Shown here piece after piece: positions 36,755 to 45,343 of a stretch of 64,000 nt of DNA. Both the position numbers and the translations under genes were made by a program. The stretch's first letter is position 1. Each line of letters begins with the position of its first letter. The stretch comes from Fen-1254 sp963769605. Its GTDB lineage: Bacteria > Bacteroidota > Ignavibacteria > UBA10030. The DNA lies in contig CAVYML010000009.1 in assembly GCA_963769605.1 (NCBI GenBank), positions 682,001 to 746,000 on the forward strand, written 5' to 3'. The notes beneath the pieces were generated by a model, which did no database searches, was not told the DNA's origin, and saw only the letters and a list, made by a program, of their open reading frames with translations.

Positions 36755-37816
36755 ATGCATCCAATACTTTCGGATAGAAAAACACTTGCCCTTTATCTTG
36801 CGACATGGTTTGTCGTGGGGTCTTTGATTGAGCTTCCTTACCTTCTGGGTCACTCAGATCAGTTATTCGCAGGCCTGCTCATCGATATCCCATTTGAAAT
36901 ATTCTATGCCCTCGTCTGCCTTTCTTCCTATTACCTCTGCCGTTTTTTCCCGCTTCGGTCCACGCAATGGTACCGCCTCGTGCTGATATTTATTTTCGCG
37001 GCTTGCTGTGCGGCGGGTTTTACTCTGGCTGTCGGCTACGCATGGGTACATTTTATCGATTCTTTTAAATTCACATCCGATGTCGCTTCCTTCTATGTGC
37101 CATGGATTGCCGGAATTTACAGCACTCTCGTACTTTTATTCCTCCTCGTCGCAACCATCCACTACATTATTATCGCTTTCGAGCAGACAAGGGAAGCCGA
37201 ACGGCAAAGTTACGAAATGAAATTATTCGCACAGGATGCGGAATTGCGCGCCCTTCGTGCACAGATTAATCCGCATTTTCTTTTTAACAGCCTTAACTCC
37301 ATCAGCGCACTGACCGGAAACAATCCGGCTCAGGCAAGAACGATGACCCTCAAGCTTGCAGAATTCTTCCGGCAAGGATTGAAATTAGGCGCGGAAGATT
37401 TTATATCGCTCCGTGACGAATTGTCTCTTGTGACAAATTTTCTTGAAATCGAAAAAATCCGCTTTGGCTTAAGGCTCAATGCAATTCAGGAAATCGACCC
37501 GGGAACGCTCGATGCGGAGGTTCCGCCGCTGATTCTGCAGCCGCTCGTAGAAAATGCCGTGCGCCACGGCGTGGCACAGATGATTGACGGAGGGACGGTT
37601 CGTCTTTCTTCTGCCCGCATCGGCGAAAGCGTGCGGATTCTTATTGAAAATCCCGTCGATCCGGACCGTTCAAGAAAAAAAGGAGCCGGCGTGGGACTCC
37701 GGAATGTCCGCGCGCGTCTCGACACCTTATATAACAGTGATGCCCGTGTGGATGTTGAAGAAACAAATGATTATTTTCGTGTCGAACTCTTATTCCCCTT
37801 AAAACAGCGATCATAA
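36755..37816 (+). CDS. LytS/YehU-type sensor histidine kinase
   Basis: A 353-aa kinase with four hydrophobic helices (residues about 10-150), a short coiled linker, and the His_kinase domain: phosphoacceptor region ALRAQINPHFLFNSLNSISA (His in NPHFLFN), N box LVENAVRHGV and G box GVGLRNVRARLDTLY. This is the LytS/YehU/YpdA group that partners LytTR regulators. A TTG at 36737, right after the upstream stop, could be the true start by coupling; I kept the first ATG. It follows the LiaF-like gene and precedes its likely response regulator by six bases. Confidence 0.92.
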   Translation: MHPILSDRKTLALYLATWFVVGSLIELPYLLGHSDQLFAGLLIDIPFEIFYALVCLSSYYLCRFFPLRSTQWYRLVLIFIFAACCAAGFTLAVGYAWVHFIDSFKFTSDVASFYVPWIAGIYSTLVLLFLLVATIHYIIIAFEQTREAERQSYEMKLFAQDAELRALRAQINPHFLFNSLNSISALTGNNPAQARTMTLKLAEFFRQGLKLGAEDFISLRDELSLVTNFLEIEKIRFGLRLNAIQEIDPGTLDAEVPPLILQPLVENAVRHGVAQMIDGGTVRLSSARIGESVRILIENPVDPDRSRKKGAGVGLRNVRARLDTLYNSDARVDVEETNDYFRVELLFPLKQRS

Positions 37817-37822
37817 AAAACT

Positions 37823-38569
37823 ATGCAGCCGAAGACCATACGCACAATCCTGATCGACGACGAAGAACCCGCGCGCATTATACTGCGGGAATATCTTTCA
37901 GCATTTCCTGATATCGAAATTACTGCCGAATGTTTCAACGGTTTCGATGCCGTTAAAACTATCGGCGAACTCAATCCCGATCTGATTTTTTTAGACATTC
38001 AAATGCCCAAGCTGAACGGTTTTGAAGTGCTTGAATTGATCGAGCAGCAGCCGGCGGTTATTTTTGCTACGGCATACGACCAGTATGCACTCCGTGCATT
38101 CGAAGTGCATGCAGCCGATTATCTTCTAAAACCTTTCAGCGCCGAACGGCTTGCGGAAGCGCTCGACCGGGTGCGGGAGCGGATCAAAAAACATGATAAA
38201 TTCCATCTGCAGCCTGTCCTTGCTGCCGCTCGTGTAAATGCAATTCCGCTTGAACGCGTCCTCATAAAAGAAGGATCTAAGGTGCATGTCATTCCTGTGG
38301 ATCGCATCGATTATATCGAAGCTCAGGACGACTATGTTTCTATCAAAACGGAAGGAAAATCGTACCTTAAACAGCAGCGCATGGCGGAATTAGAAAAAAC
38401 TCTCGATCAGGCAAAATTCGTGAGAGTACACCGGTCGTATATACTCAACATCGAACGTATCGCCCGCATAGAATTATACGCAAAAGACAGCCGCATGGCG
38501 ATTCTAAAAGACGGAACAAAGCTGCTTATCAGCCGAAGCGGATATGATAAGCTTAAAACAATGCTATAG
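37823..38569 (+). CDS. LytTR-family response regulator
   Basis: A 248-aa regulator. The receiver (residues about 5-125) has TILIDDEEPARI, the phosphoacceptor Asp in LIFLDIQMPKLNGFEVLE, and LLKPF. The LytTR DNA-binding domain (about residues 145-245) has RVLIKEGSKVHVIPVDRIDY, YVSIKTEGKSYL, FVRVHRSYILNIERI and LLISRSGYDKLK. It is most likely phosphorylated by the kinase six bases upstream and probably controls this cluster or other envelope genes. LytTR regulators usually bind paired direct repeats; I could not identify such sites upstream of 35611. Confidence 0.93.
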   Translation: MQPKTIRTILIDDEEPARIILREYLSAFPDIEITAECFNGFDAVKTIGELNPDLIFLDIQMPKLNGFEVLELIEQQPAVIFATAYDQYALRAFEVHAADYLLKPFSAERLAEALDRVRERIKKHDKFHLQPVLAAARVNAIPLERVLIKEGSKVHVIPVDRIDYIEAQDDYVSIKTEGKSYLKQQRMAELEKTLDQAKFVRVHRSYILNIERIARIELYAKDSRMAILKDGTKLLISRSGYDKLKTML

Positions 38570-38601
38570 GTTTCCAACCGGCGAAACCTGAGTGGAGTTG
38601 A

Positions 38602-38715
38602 TTTGTTGGTAGGTTATTTAGTTACTTGGTTACTTAGTTATTTGGTTATTTGGTTCACAGTTTACAGTTCACAGTTTGCAGTTCACAATTCACAGTTTAC
38701 CGTTTACCTTTTACC
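38602..38715. repeat. Degenerate ~7-8-bp tandem repeat tract
   Basis: Two phases: first units like GGTTATTT and GTTACTTG, then units like CACAGTTTACAGTT and CACAATT. The sequence drifts gradually from one unit type to the next. It fills the gap between the LytTR regulator and the next gene. Confidence 0.8.
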
Positions 38716-38796
38716 AATTTCCTTCTTGCACTTTCCCTCCTTTTTCCAGAGATTCTAATAGAAAAATAGCTTTCGCTGTAATAAAATGGAGATGCT

Positions 38797-39267
38797 ATGA
38801 GAATATACGTTTGGGGAGTCTTATTTTTCTCTTCTTCTTTTTTATACGCGCAGCAAAATATTCGCGAAGCGGATACTCTGATGCAGCTTGACCGCGATTT
38901 TGATAGAGCGACCGCCGACAAAGGCATCGAAGGATGGGTGACGTATTTTGCTCCGAACGGATCGATGCTCAGCGATACGAATATGCCTGTTACTGGCCGG
39001 GATGCTATCCGCAAAGATATGGAATCTCTATTTCAGGATTCCACTTTTTCTCTTCGCTGGCATCCGCTCAAAGCAGAAATGATGATACCCGGTGTTATAG
39101 GATATACAGTTGGACGCTATGAGGGACGAAAAAAAAATAAAACAGGTACATTGGTAAAGTGGTCGGGAAAATACTCTTCGACGTGGAAAAAACAACCCGA
39201 TGGTTCCTGGAAAATTGTGCTCGATACAGGAAGTCCCGACGGTCCTGCAACTGAAGCAAAACAATAA
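38797..39267 (+). CDS. Secreted SnoaL/DUF4440-like protein
   Basis: A 156-aa protein with a signal peptide (MRIYVWGVLFFSSSFLYAQQ, cleavage likely after YAQ). The mature part is one NTF2-like (DUF4440/SnoaL) fold: MQLDRDFDRATADKGIEGWV, YFAPNGSMLSDT, VTGRDAIRKDMESLF and the closing VKWSGKYSSTWKKQPDGSWK. The family binds small ligands or serves as a stability domain; enzymatic roles vary and none can be assigned. GGAG lies a few bases before the ATG. It precedes the decarboxylase gene by 20 bases and may be co-transcribed. Confidence 0.82.
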   Translation: MRIYVWGVLFFSSSFLYAQQNIREADTLMQLDRDFDRATADKGIEGWVTYFAPNGSMLSDTNMPVTGRDAIRKDMESLFQDSTFSLRWHPLKAEMMIPGVIGYTVGRYEGRKKNKTGTLVKWSGKYSSTWKKQPDGSWKIVLDTGSPDGPATEAKQ

Positions 39268-39287
39268 TAACTGAAGAACATTCCTGC

Positions 39288-40706
39288 ATGACAATGAATC
39301 CCGAAGAATTTCGCATCTACGGCAAACAGGCAGTCGATTGGATTGCCGACTATTTGCAAAACCCTGAAAAATATCCGGTGCTTGCACAGGTAAAACCGGG
39401 CGATATAAAAAAACAGCTTCCTACAAATCCCCCGTTCGAACCGGAAAGCATGGACAAGATTATAGCGGATTTTAATTCCATTATACTTCCCGGAATTACA
39501 CACTGGAATCACCCCGGCTTTCTTGCTTATTTTGCCAATACGGCGCCGGCTCCCGGTATTCTGGGAGAAATGCTGATTTCTACATTGAACGTCAACGGCA
39601 TGCTCTGGCGCACCTCCCCCTCTGCAACCGAGCTGGAAGAAGTCGTAACAGACTGGGTGCGGCAGATGCTCGGTCTGCCGGATTTATTTTCAGGTGTTAT
39701 GACGGATTCCGCATCTGTTTCTACATTGGTTGCGCTGACCGCCGCACGCGAATCCGTGCAGAAACGAATCCGTGAAGATGGACTTGCCGGACGCAGCGAT
39801 CTTCCGACTTTGCGTATGTATTGCTCCGATCAAGCGCATTCTTCTGTCGAAAAAGCCGGAATTGTTTTGGGAATCGGGCGGTCGAACGTCGTTCACATTC
39901 CTTCCGACAATGAATACCGCATGGATGTTCATGCTCTTGCAGCAGCCATCCGCGAAGATGAGGAAAAAGGATACCTTCCATTCGCAGTGACAGCAACCGT
40001 CGGTACGACGGCGACGACAAGCATCGATCCGGTTGAAGAAATTGCCGCACTTTGTAAGAATAAAAAAATCTGGCTTCATGTGGACGGCGCCTACGGCGGT
40101 TCCGCAGCGATTCTGCCCGAAATGCGGTATGTTCTCAACGGCGTGCAGCATGCCGATTCATTCGTTGTCAACCCGCATAAATGGATGCTCACGCCCATGG
40201 ATTGCAGCCTGCTCTTTACGCGTCATGTCGGGACATTGAAACAAGCGTTCAGCCTTGTTCCCGAATATTTAAAAACAGCGGACAAGGATGTCAATAATTA
40301 TATGGATTGGGGAATCCAGCTCGGACGCAGATTCCGCGCATTAAAGCTCTGGTTCATTTTACGTTCCTACGGTGTAGACGGCATCGCCGCAATCCTGCGG
40401 GAACACTGCCGGCTGGCAAAGGAATTCGCCTCGTGGATCGATTCATCGGACGGTTACGAGCGCATGGCGCCGGCGCTGTTTAGCGTTGTCTGCTTTCGCC
40501 GGCATCCCGAACATGTAGACGATGAAAACGAATTGGAGAACATGAACAAAACAATCATGGATCGAGTCAATGCGTCCGGAGAATTTTTTATCGCCGGCAC
40601 AAAAATCAGAGGACGCTTCTTCCTCCGAGTTGCAATCGGCAACGCAGCAACATCCGGACGGCATATCGATCGGCTGAGAAATCTTTTAGAGAACACACTT
40701 TCTTAG
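39288..40706 (+). CDS. Aromatic-L-amino-acid decarboxylase-like PLP enzyme (group II)
   Basis: A 472-aa fold-type I PLP enzyme. ITHWNHPGFLAYFANTAPAP and MLWRTSPSATELEEVVTDW are the N-terminal substrate blocks of tyrosine/tryptophan decarboxylases. SDQAHSSVEKAG, ATVGTTATTSIDPV, LHVDGAYGG (PLP-N1 Asp, Ala) and FVVNPHKWMLTPMDCSLLF (Schiff-base Lys) are intact. It would convert aromatic amino acids (Tyr, Trp, Phe or DOPA) to amines and CO2; a role in aromatic acetaldehyde formation, seen in some homologues, cannot be excluded. Cytosolic. Next to a threonine dehydrogenase-like gene, so the region may serve amino acid breakdown. Confidence 0.9.
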   Translation: MTMNPEEFRIYGKQAVDWIADYLQNPEKYPVLAQVKPGDIKKQLPTNPPFEPESMDKIIADFNSIILPGITHWNHPGFLAYFANTAPAPGILGEMLISTLNVNGMLWRTSPSATELEEVVTDWVRQMLGLPDLFSGVMTDSASVSTLVALTAARESVQKRIREDGLAGRSDLPTLRMYCSDQAHSSVEKAGIVLGIGRSNVVHIPSDNEYRMDVHALAAAIREDEEKGYLPFAVTATVGTTATTSIDPVEEIAALCKNKKIWLHVDGAYGGSAAILPEMRYVLNGVQHADSFVVNPHKWMLTPMDCSLLFTRHVGTLKQAFSLVPEYLKTADKDVNNYMDWGIQLGRRFRALKLWFILRSYGVDGIAAILREHCRLAKEFASWIDSSDGYERMAPALFSVVCFRRHPEHVDDENELENMNKTIMDRVNASGEFFIAGTKIRGRFFLRVAIGNAATSGRHIDRLRNLLENTLS

Positions 40707-40736
40707 AAGTAGGTTCGATTTGTTTTTGGAGACTCT

Positions 40737-41756
40737 ATGTCGGTAAGAACAATTTTCATTACAGGCGCAAACGGTGAAATCGGGCACGGGCTTATTAACT
40801 ACCTCGCCGAAGAAGGCGGCGTCCATATTATTGCTATGGACATTGTCCCGCTCGATAAATCGATCAGAGCGAAATGTCACCGCCTGGTGACCGGAGACAT
40901 TCTCGACTCCCATCTTCTTGAATCCCTTTCCACCGAACACGACTTCGACACTATCTATCATCTTGCAGCTTTGCTTTCGACACGCGCGGAACGGCAGCCC
41001 GATCTTGCGCATCGCGTGAATGTCGACGGTACATTGAACCTTCTGGAAATCGCCATTACACAGTCAAGGCTTCAGGGACGCAAAATTGAATTTATTTATC
41101 CAAGCTCTATTGCGGTGTACGGGCTCCCCGATGTCCGGCAAAAGCATGCAGCAGGAAAAGTCAAAGAGACGGATTGGCTGCATCCACGTACGATGTACGG
41201 AATCAATAAATTGTACGTGGAACTGCTGGGCGGTTACTACAGCAGCTATTACCGGCAGCTCGATGCGGAACCCCTCAAGGGGCGTGTGGACTTCCGCAGC
41301 GTCCGCTTTCCGGGACTTATCAGCGCTGTCACACTTCCCAAGGGCGGTACAAGCGACTTCGCGCCGGAAATGCTGCACTATGCGGCGCAAAATCGAAAAT
41401 ACAATTGTTTTGTCCGTGAGGATGTTCGCATTCCGTTTATGACAATGCCCGACGCAATTAATGCACTCAGGTTGTTGCAGAAAGCTCCCAGAGAAAAATT
41501 GACACGGCAGGTATATAACGTCGGTTCGTTCAATCCGTCGGCAGAAGAAGTGCAAACGCTTATTCGAAAATCTTTTCCGCAGGCGGAAATTTCTTTTGTT
41601 CCCGATCCGAAGCGTCAGGCCATTTTAGACAGCTGGCCGGCAGATGTCGACGATTCCGCTGCGCGGCAGGATTGGGGCTGGCAGCCGAACTATTCGCTGG
41701 AAGACGCCTTTGCAGAATATCTTATTCCGGCTGTCAAGCAGCGGTATGCAAAATAA
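40737..41756 (+). CDS. SDR-type L-threonine 3-dehydrogenase-like / NAD-epimerase protein
   Basis: A 339-aa extended short-chain dehydrogenase. TIFITGANGEIGHGLINYL is the NAD-binding motif; DTIYHLAALLS, FIYPSSIAVYG and MYGINKLYVELLG contain the Ser/Tyr-x3-Lys active site. VRFPGLIS, GGTSDFAPEMLHYAAQ and IPFMTMPDAINAL match the UDP-galactose-epimerase-like threonine dehydrogenases, which oxidise threonine to 2-amino-3-ketobutyrate. A generic nucleotide-sugar epimerase is the alternative. GGAGAC lies just before the ATG. It follows the decarboxylase by 30 bases on the same strand and is probably in one operon with it. Confidence 0.85.
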   Translation: MSVRTIFITGANGEIGHGLINYLAEEGGVHIIAMDIVPLDKSIRAKCHRLVTGDILDSHLLESLSTEHDFDTIYHLAALLSTRAERQPDLAHRVNVDGTLNLLEIAITQSRLQGRKIEFIYPSSIAVYGLPDVRQKHAAGKVKETDWLHPRTMYGINKLYVELLGGYYSSYYRQLDAEPLKGRVDFRSVRFPGLISAVTLPKGGTSDFAPEMLHYAAQNRKYNCFVREDVRIPFMTMPDAINALRLLQKAPREKLTRQVYNVGSFNPSAEEVQTLIRKSFPQAEISFVPDPKRQAILDSWPADVDDSAARQDWGWQPNYSLEDAFAEYLIPAVKQRYAK

Positions 41757-41783
41757 TTCAAATACCACCTCGCGAATGTCCCC

Positions 41784-41799
41784 CCACCTTCCAAGGTGG
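41784..41799. terminator. Palindromic hairpin between convergent genes
   Basis: CCACCTTCCAAGGTGG is a perfect 16-base palindrome with a C-run before it. It lies between the convergent dehydrogenase and rhodanese stops and may terminate both, but lacks a T-run. The ACCTTGGAAGG core is shared with the repeats at 34065-34614 and 51981-52075. Confidence 0.5.
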
Positions 41800-41814
41800 C
41801 AGGATGATAAGCCT

Positions 41815-42204
41815 TTATTCCAATGAATTCAAATTCCATGCTGCTATACCGCCTTTCATGTTGGCAGCCCTGAATCCGTTCCTGTGCAAGATCTGTGCAG
41901 CCGCATCGCTTCTGCGCCCGGAATGACAATAGCAGATAATTTCTTTATCACGATACGAGCTTAATTCCGCAAGACGCATTGAAAGTTCGGCAAGCGGAAT
42001 ATGGATGGAGCCGCGGATCGATTGACGACTCCGTTCCTCTATCGTGCGTACATCAAGCAGAATGACCGGTAAAGGCTGCTTCATGAGGGAGCTCACTTCT
42101 TTTGGTTCATATTGCGGTATCATTTTTTCCTTTCTCCATCGTTGGAAATAGAACGCCGCAGATATAAATATAATTCCGTAAAAAATAATTTCTTGTGATT
42201 CCAT
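41815..42204 (-). CDS. Rhodanese-like domain protein, membrane-anchored
   Basis: A 129-aa protein with one N-terminal helix (MESQEIIFYGIIFISAAFYF) and a single rhodanese domain: LLDVRTIEERSRQSIRGSIH, IPLAELSMRLAEL and the catalytic loop IICYCHSGRRSDAAAQIL. The active-site Cys is in CHSGRRS. It probably transfers sulfane sulfur or binds related groups at the membrane face; no partner is adjacent. The frame is open upstream to 42309, but the ATG at 42204 gives the membrane helix right at the start and the upstream part crosses the Spy gene's terminator region, so I preferred it. Confidence 0.85.
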   Translation of the reverse strand: MESQEIIFYGIIFISAAFYFQRWRKEKMIPQYEPKEVSSLMKQPLPVILLDVRTIEERSRQSIRGSIHIPLAELSMRLAELSSYRDKEIICYCHSGRRSDAAAQILHRNGFRAANMKGGIAAWNLNSLE

Positions 42205-42309
42205 ACGGTTCCATCTGTTCTTCAAGGAGCATTCTGTTATTGAATTTGACGCCGTTAAGCCATCCGCTTTGCTCTGCAGGGTACGGAAATCGGACAAACG
42301 ATCCCGCAT

Positions 42310-42338
42310 AAAAAAAGCCGGAATACTGTTCCGGCTTT
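42310..42338 (-). terminator. Rho-independent terminator of the Spy-like gene
   Basis: On the minus strand AAAGCCGGAA and TTCCGGCTTT form a 10-bp stem around a short loop, followed by a run of Ts. It lies about 30 bases after the Spy-like gene stop. Confidence 0.85.
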
Positions 42339-42369
42339 AACAATTCGTGTACTCCTATAATATTAAGTA

Positions 42370-42927
42370 TTATTGTTCCCCTGGATGACCCATCGGCGGA
42401 GCATCCTGACTATGAAATCCCGGATGTCCATCCGGTCCCCTCATGTCCTCGCCGCCGCGGCGATCACCGCGATGACCATGGCAAAAACGGCGGAATTTCC
42501 GATCGACACGATGGTTCAAGAATATTTTCCAGACTTTTTGCTGATCAGGCGTCAACAATTTATTGACGGCAAACCAGTTATTGATATGAATCATTTTTGC
42601 TTCCACCTTGAGATCTGCAATTGCCTGCATCTTCTTTTCTATTGCAGATTTATCGGGCGTATCGGCTTTGAATAAATCGCGCAATTCAATTTCCGATTTC
42701 GCAATCTTCCCGTGCTGATCGATCATTTCTTTTGCCGTTTCGCTGCGAAGCTTGTCGACTTCCTTTTTTTGCTCGTCGGTCAACTTTAGTTCCGCACCGA
42801 AATGTTTTCGAAATTCCATGCCTTTTTTGTCCCGGCCCGGCTTTTCTTTTGTATCATTCTGTTGACTCCAGGTATACACGGAAAAAAGTGCAATGACCAC
42901 AGCAACAAGAAGACTAATTCGTTTCAT
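42370..42927 (-). CDS. Spy/CpxP-like periplasmic LTXXQ protein
   Basis: A 185-aa protein with a signal peptide (MKRISLLVAVVIALFSVY) and a helical mature part with two LTXXQ-type motifs, LTDEQKKEVDKLR (about residue 62) and LTPDQQKVWKIF (about residue 133), as in Spy/CpxP chaperone-like and zinc-resistance proteins. The tail (HGHRGDRRGGEDMRGPDGHP) is rich in His, Gly and Asp and could bind metal. AGAAAGGAAA precedes the ATG at 42927; the frame start at 43032 has no signal-like start and was rejected. A clear terminator follows. Confidence 0.85.
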   Translation of the reverse strand: MKRISLLVAVVIALFSVYTWSQQNDTKEKPGRDKKGMEFRKHFGAELKLTDEQKKEVDKLRSETAKEMIDQHGKIAKSEIELRDLFKADTPDKSAIEKKMQAIADLKVEAKMIHINNWFAVNKLLTPDQQKVWKIFLNHRVDRKFRRFCHGHRGDRRGGEDMRGPDGHPGFHSQDAPPMGHPGEQ

Positions 42928-43099
42928 AAATATTTCCTTTCTCTGATTTATTCTTCGCTTTCTTCTATTATTTAGACGAAGGAAAAGAAGGAATAGTTTA
43001 AAGGAAAATACTGGAATTTTCGAATACGGCAAAGAAGGGACTTTTTAAGCCATTTAACGGCATAGAAGAAAAAGCTGCTGCCGCGCCGGTCACCCGAAC

Positions 43100-44185
43100 T
43101 TATTCCGGCTGAAACTTTTGAACTTCCTCGAGAACCGTCGAAACGATCTCTTCCTCCCTGACGCGTTTGATCATTTCTCCTCTGCGGTACAAAATACCAA
43201 CTCCTTTTCCGGCGGCAATACCGATGTCGGCCGAACTCGCTTCACCGGGCCCGTTTACAACACAGCCGAGTATAGCGATGGAAACAGATTTTTTAACATG
43301 GGCCAGCTTGGCTTCAAGTTCTCCCATGATTTTGAAAAGATCGACCTCAATGCGTCCGCATGTTGGGCATGCGATCAATTCAATATTGCGCGATGCTAAG
43401 TTCAGCGAACGGAGAATTTCTTTTCCAACTTCGACTTCCTTAACGGGTTCGTCTGTCAGAGAAACCCGGATCGTATCGCCGATGCCTTCGGCAAGCAAAG
43501 TTCCTATGCCGACCGACGATTTGATCGTTCCGGAACGAGTCGGACCCGCTTCGGTAACTCCAAGGTGCAGCGGAATATCCGTCCGGTTCGCTACAAGGCG
43601 GTACGCTTCGATCATTAATTTTGTATCGGTCGATTTAACGGAGATCACAATATCCTTGAAATTGAACTCATCGCAAATTTCCACATGACGCATCGCGCTT
43701 TCATACAGCGCCTCTGCTGTCGGATATCCGTGTTTCTTTAAAATATCTTCTTCGAGAGATCCGGAGTTGACGCCGATGCGTATCGGAATGCCGCGTTCTT
43801 TTGCCAAAGTAAGAACCTGATGAATACGGTCTTTCGATCCGATATTGCCCGGATTCAGGCGGACTTTTGCGACTCCCGCTTCGATTGCCTTGAGCGCAAA
43901 GATATGATTGAAATGGATATCGGCGACGATGGGCACGGGTGATTGCCGGACAATATCCGGCATTGCGGCAGCTGCCTCTTTATCATTCACTGTTACGCGG
44001 ACTATATCGACACCCGCTTCGGCAGCCGCTTTAATCTGAGCGACCGTTCCGGCGATATCGTCGGTTTTTGTCTTTGTCATGGTTTGCACGGATATCGGTG
44101 CATTGCCGCCGATCTTCACACCGCCGACATTGACCTGGCGTGTCATTTTTCTGACCCCGACTTTATACGTTTCGTGTTGTCCCAT
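43100..44185 (-). CDS. ispG: 4-hydroxy-3-methylbut-2-enyl diphosphate synthase IspG (GcpE)
   Basis: A 361-aa enzyme of the MEP isoprenoid pathway. The N-terminal TIM barrel has VNVGGVKIGGNAPISVQTMT, VDIVRVTVNDKEAA, VPIVADIHFNHIFA and VRLNPGNIG. The C-terminal 4Fe-4S domain has ACPTCGRIEVDL and ILGCVVNGPGEA, supplying three Cys and the conserved Glu. This is the short two-domain form; Bacteroidetes and Chlorobi usually have a long form with an inserted domain. The ATG at 44185 follows AAGGAAA; one at 44206 is less well placed. The reaction turns MEcPP into HMBPP. Confidence 0.95.
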   Translation of the reverse strand: MGQHETYKVGVRKMTRQVNVGGVKIGGNAPISVQTMTKTKTDDIAGTVAQIKAAAEAGVDIVRVTVNDKEAAAAMPDIVRQSPVPIVADIHFNHIFALKAIEAGVAKVRLNPGNIGSKDRIHQVLTLAKERGIPIRIGVNSGSLEEDILKKHGYPTAEALYESAMRHVEICDEFNFKDIVISVKSTDTKLMIEAYRLVANRTDIPLHLGVTEAGPTRSGTIKSSVGIGTLLAEGIGDTIRVSLTDEPVKEVEVGKEILRSLNLASRNIELIACPTCGRIEVDLFKIMGELEAKLAHVKKSVSIAILGCVVNGPGEASSADIGIAAGKGVGILYRRGEMIKRVREEEIVSTVLEEVQKFQPE

Positions 44186-44249
44186 GCTGCAAATTTCCTT
44201 GTTCATTCAAACAACCGCATGCTGCAGGTATGCTGATTCGGAAAACTAT

Positions 44250-45161
44250 TCAATTCATACGCTTGCTTGCTTCAAAAAGAATCTTTTTTTCCTCTTCCGA
44301 TAAACTTTGATAACCGCTGTTGCTTATTTTATCCAAGATTTCATCGATCCTTTTCTGACTGTCATTTTGCACAGCCGGTGCATCGAACGATTTTGACTCT
44401 TTGATATCAAATACTTTCGTATCGACTGTTTCGCCGCTGCTGCTCGTGGGCGGCTGCCAGGATGGAGCCTTCGTCCATGATTGAAACACCCGTGCACCCC
44501 CCGGACGTTCCCTTTTCCAGCGTTCATACATAATGTAAAGATATCCGCCGAGTGCGCCGCCGAGATGTGCCAGATTTGCGACATTGGACGGCCCGCCGAT
44601 CGAGAGAACTCCCCAAACGATCATGATAATAATAAAATACTTGACCTTGATCGGTATAAGAAAATAGAGAAAAATATACCGGTCGGGAAACATCGTGGCA
44701 AAAGCAACCATTACGCCGAAGACGGCGCCGGAAGCTCCTATGGTCGGCCCTATGGCCGGTTCGAAAATCGGTGCGAGAACGAGCTGGGAAATTCCCGCAA
44801 TAACCCCGCACGATAAATAATAGATGAGAAATTTTTTGGATCCCCAGACATTTTCCACTTCCATACCGAACATCCATAAACCGAATACCATATTGAAAAA
44901 GATGTGCCAGAAATCGGCGTGCATAAACTGATATGTAATAAGCTGCCACGGATAGAAACCGTATCCGAGCGGCATGAGCCCCAGAGATCGAACAAGGACA
45001 TCTCCCAGACTAACTTCGCCTATATGGAATGATCCGGCTATATATGTAAAAGCGAACATACCCGCATTAATGATGAGTAAGCTTTTAATAACCGGCGGAA
45101 AAAACTGAAACCCTCCGAACATCGAAGGGCGGTAATAATTTGAATTATTAGTGTAGGCCAT
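44250..45161 (-). CDS. Rhomboid-family intramembrane serine protease
   Basis: A 303-aa protein with six to seven hydrophobic helices (residues about 20-215). The catalytic Ser is in TIGASGAVFGVMVAF and the His in LAHLGGALGGYLYIMY; HADFWHIFFNMVFGLWMFG carries the conserved His and Asn of the oxyanion region. The soluble C-terminal tail (about 75 residues, charged, ending EEEKKILFEASKRMN) is a short SHOCT-like helix. It cleaves membrane-helix substrates in the bilayer; the substrate is unknown. It lies before the degenerate tandem tract at 45186-45231 and is followed by ispG. Confidence 0.9.
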   Translation of the reverse strand: MAYTNNSNYYRPSMFGGFQFFPPVIKSLLIINAGMFAFTYIAGSFHIGEVSLGDVLVRSLGLMPLGYGFYPWQLITYQFMHADFWHIFFNMVFGLWMFGMEVENVWGSKKFLIYYLSCGVIAGISQLVLAPIFEPAIGPTIGASGAVFGVMVAFATMFPDRYIFLYFLIPIKVKYFIIIMIVWGVLSIGGPSNVANLAHLGGALGGYLYIMYERWKRERPGGARVFQSWTKAPSWQPPTSSSGETVDTKVFDIKESKSFDAPAVQNDSQKRIDEILDKISNSGYQSLSEEEKKILFEASKRMN

Positions 45162-45185
45162 TAGTATTTTCGATTTCCGATTTAA

Positions 45186-45231
45186 AATTCACCATTCACC
45201 ATTTACTATTCACCTTTTACCATTCACCATG
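45186..45231. repeat. Degenerate ~7-bp tandem repeat tract
   Basis: Units CACCATT, TACTATT and CACCTTT (for example TTCACCATTCACCATTTACT) lie upstream of the rhomboid gene. Same class as the tract at 12391-12462. Confidence 0.75.
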
Positions 45232-45343
45232 CTCCCCCTTCAATCATTCAATTGTAAATCGCACAATCGCAAAAAAAAAGGGTTGCCGGCTTCCAGCATT
45301 ATGCGATCGCCAACAGCCCGAAATGAAGGATCATGATGCCCTA

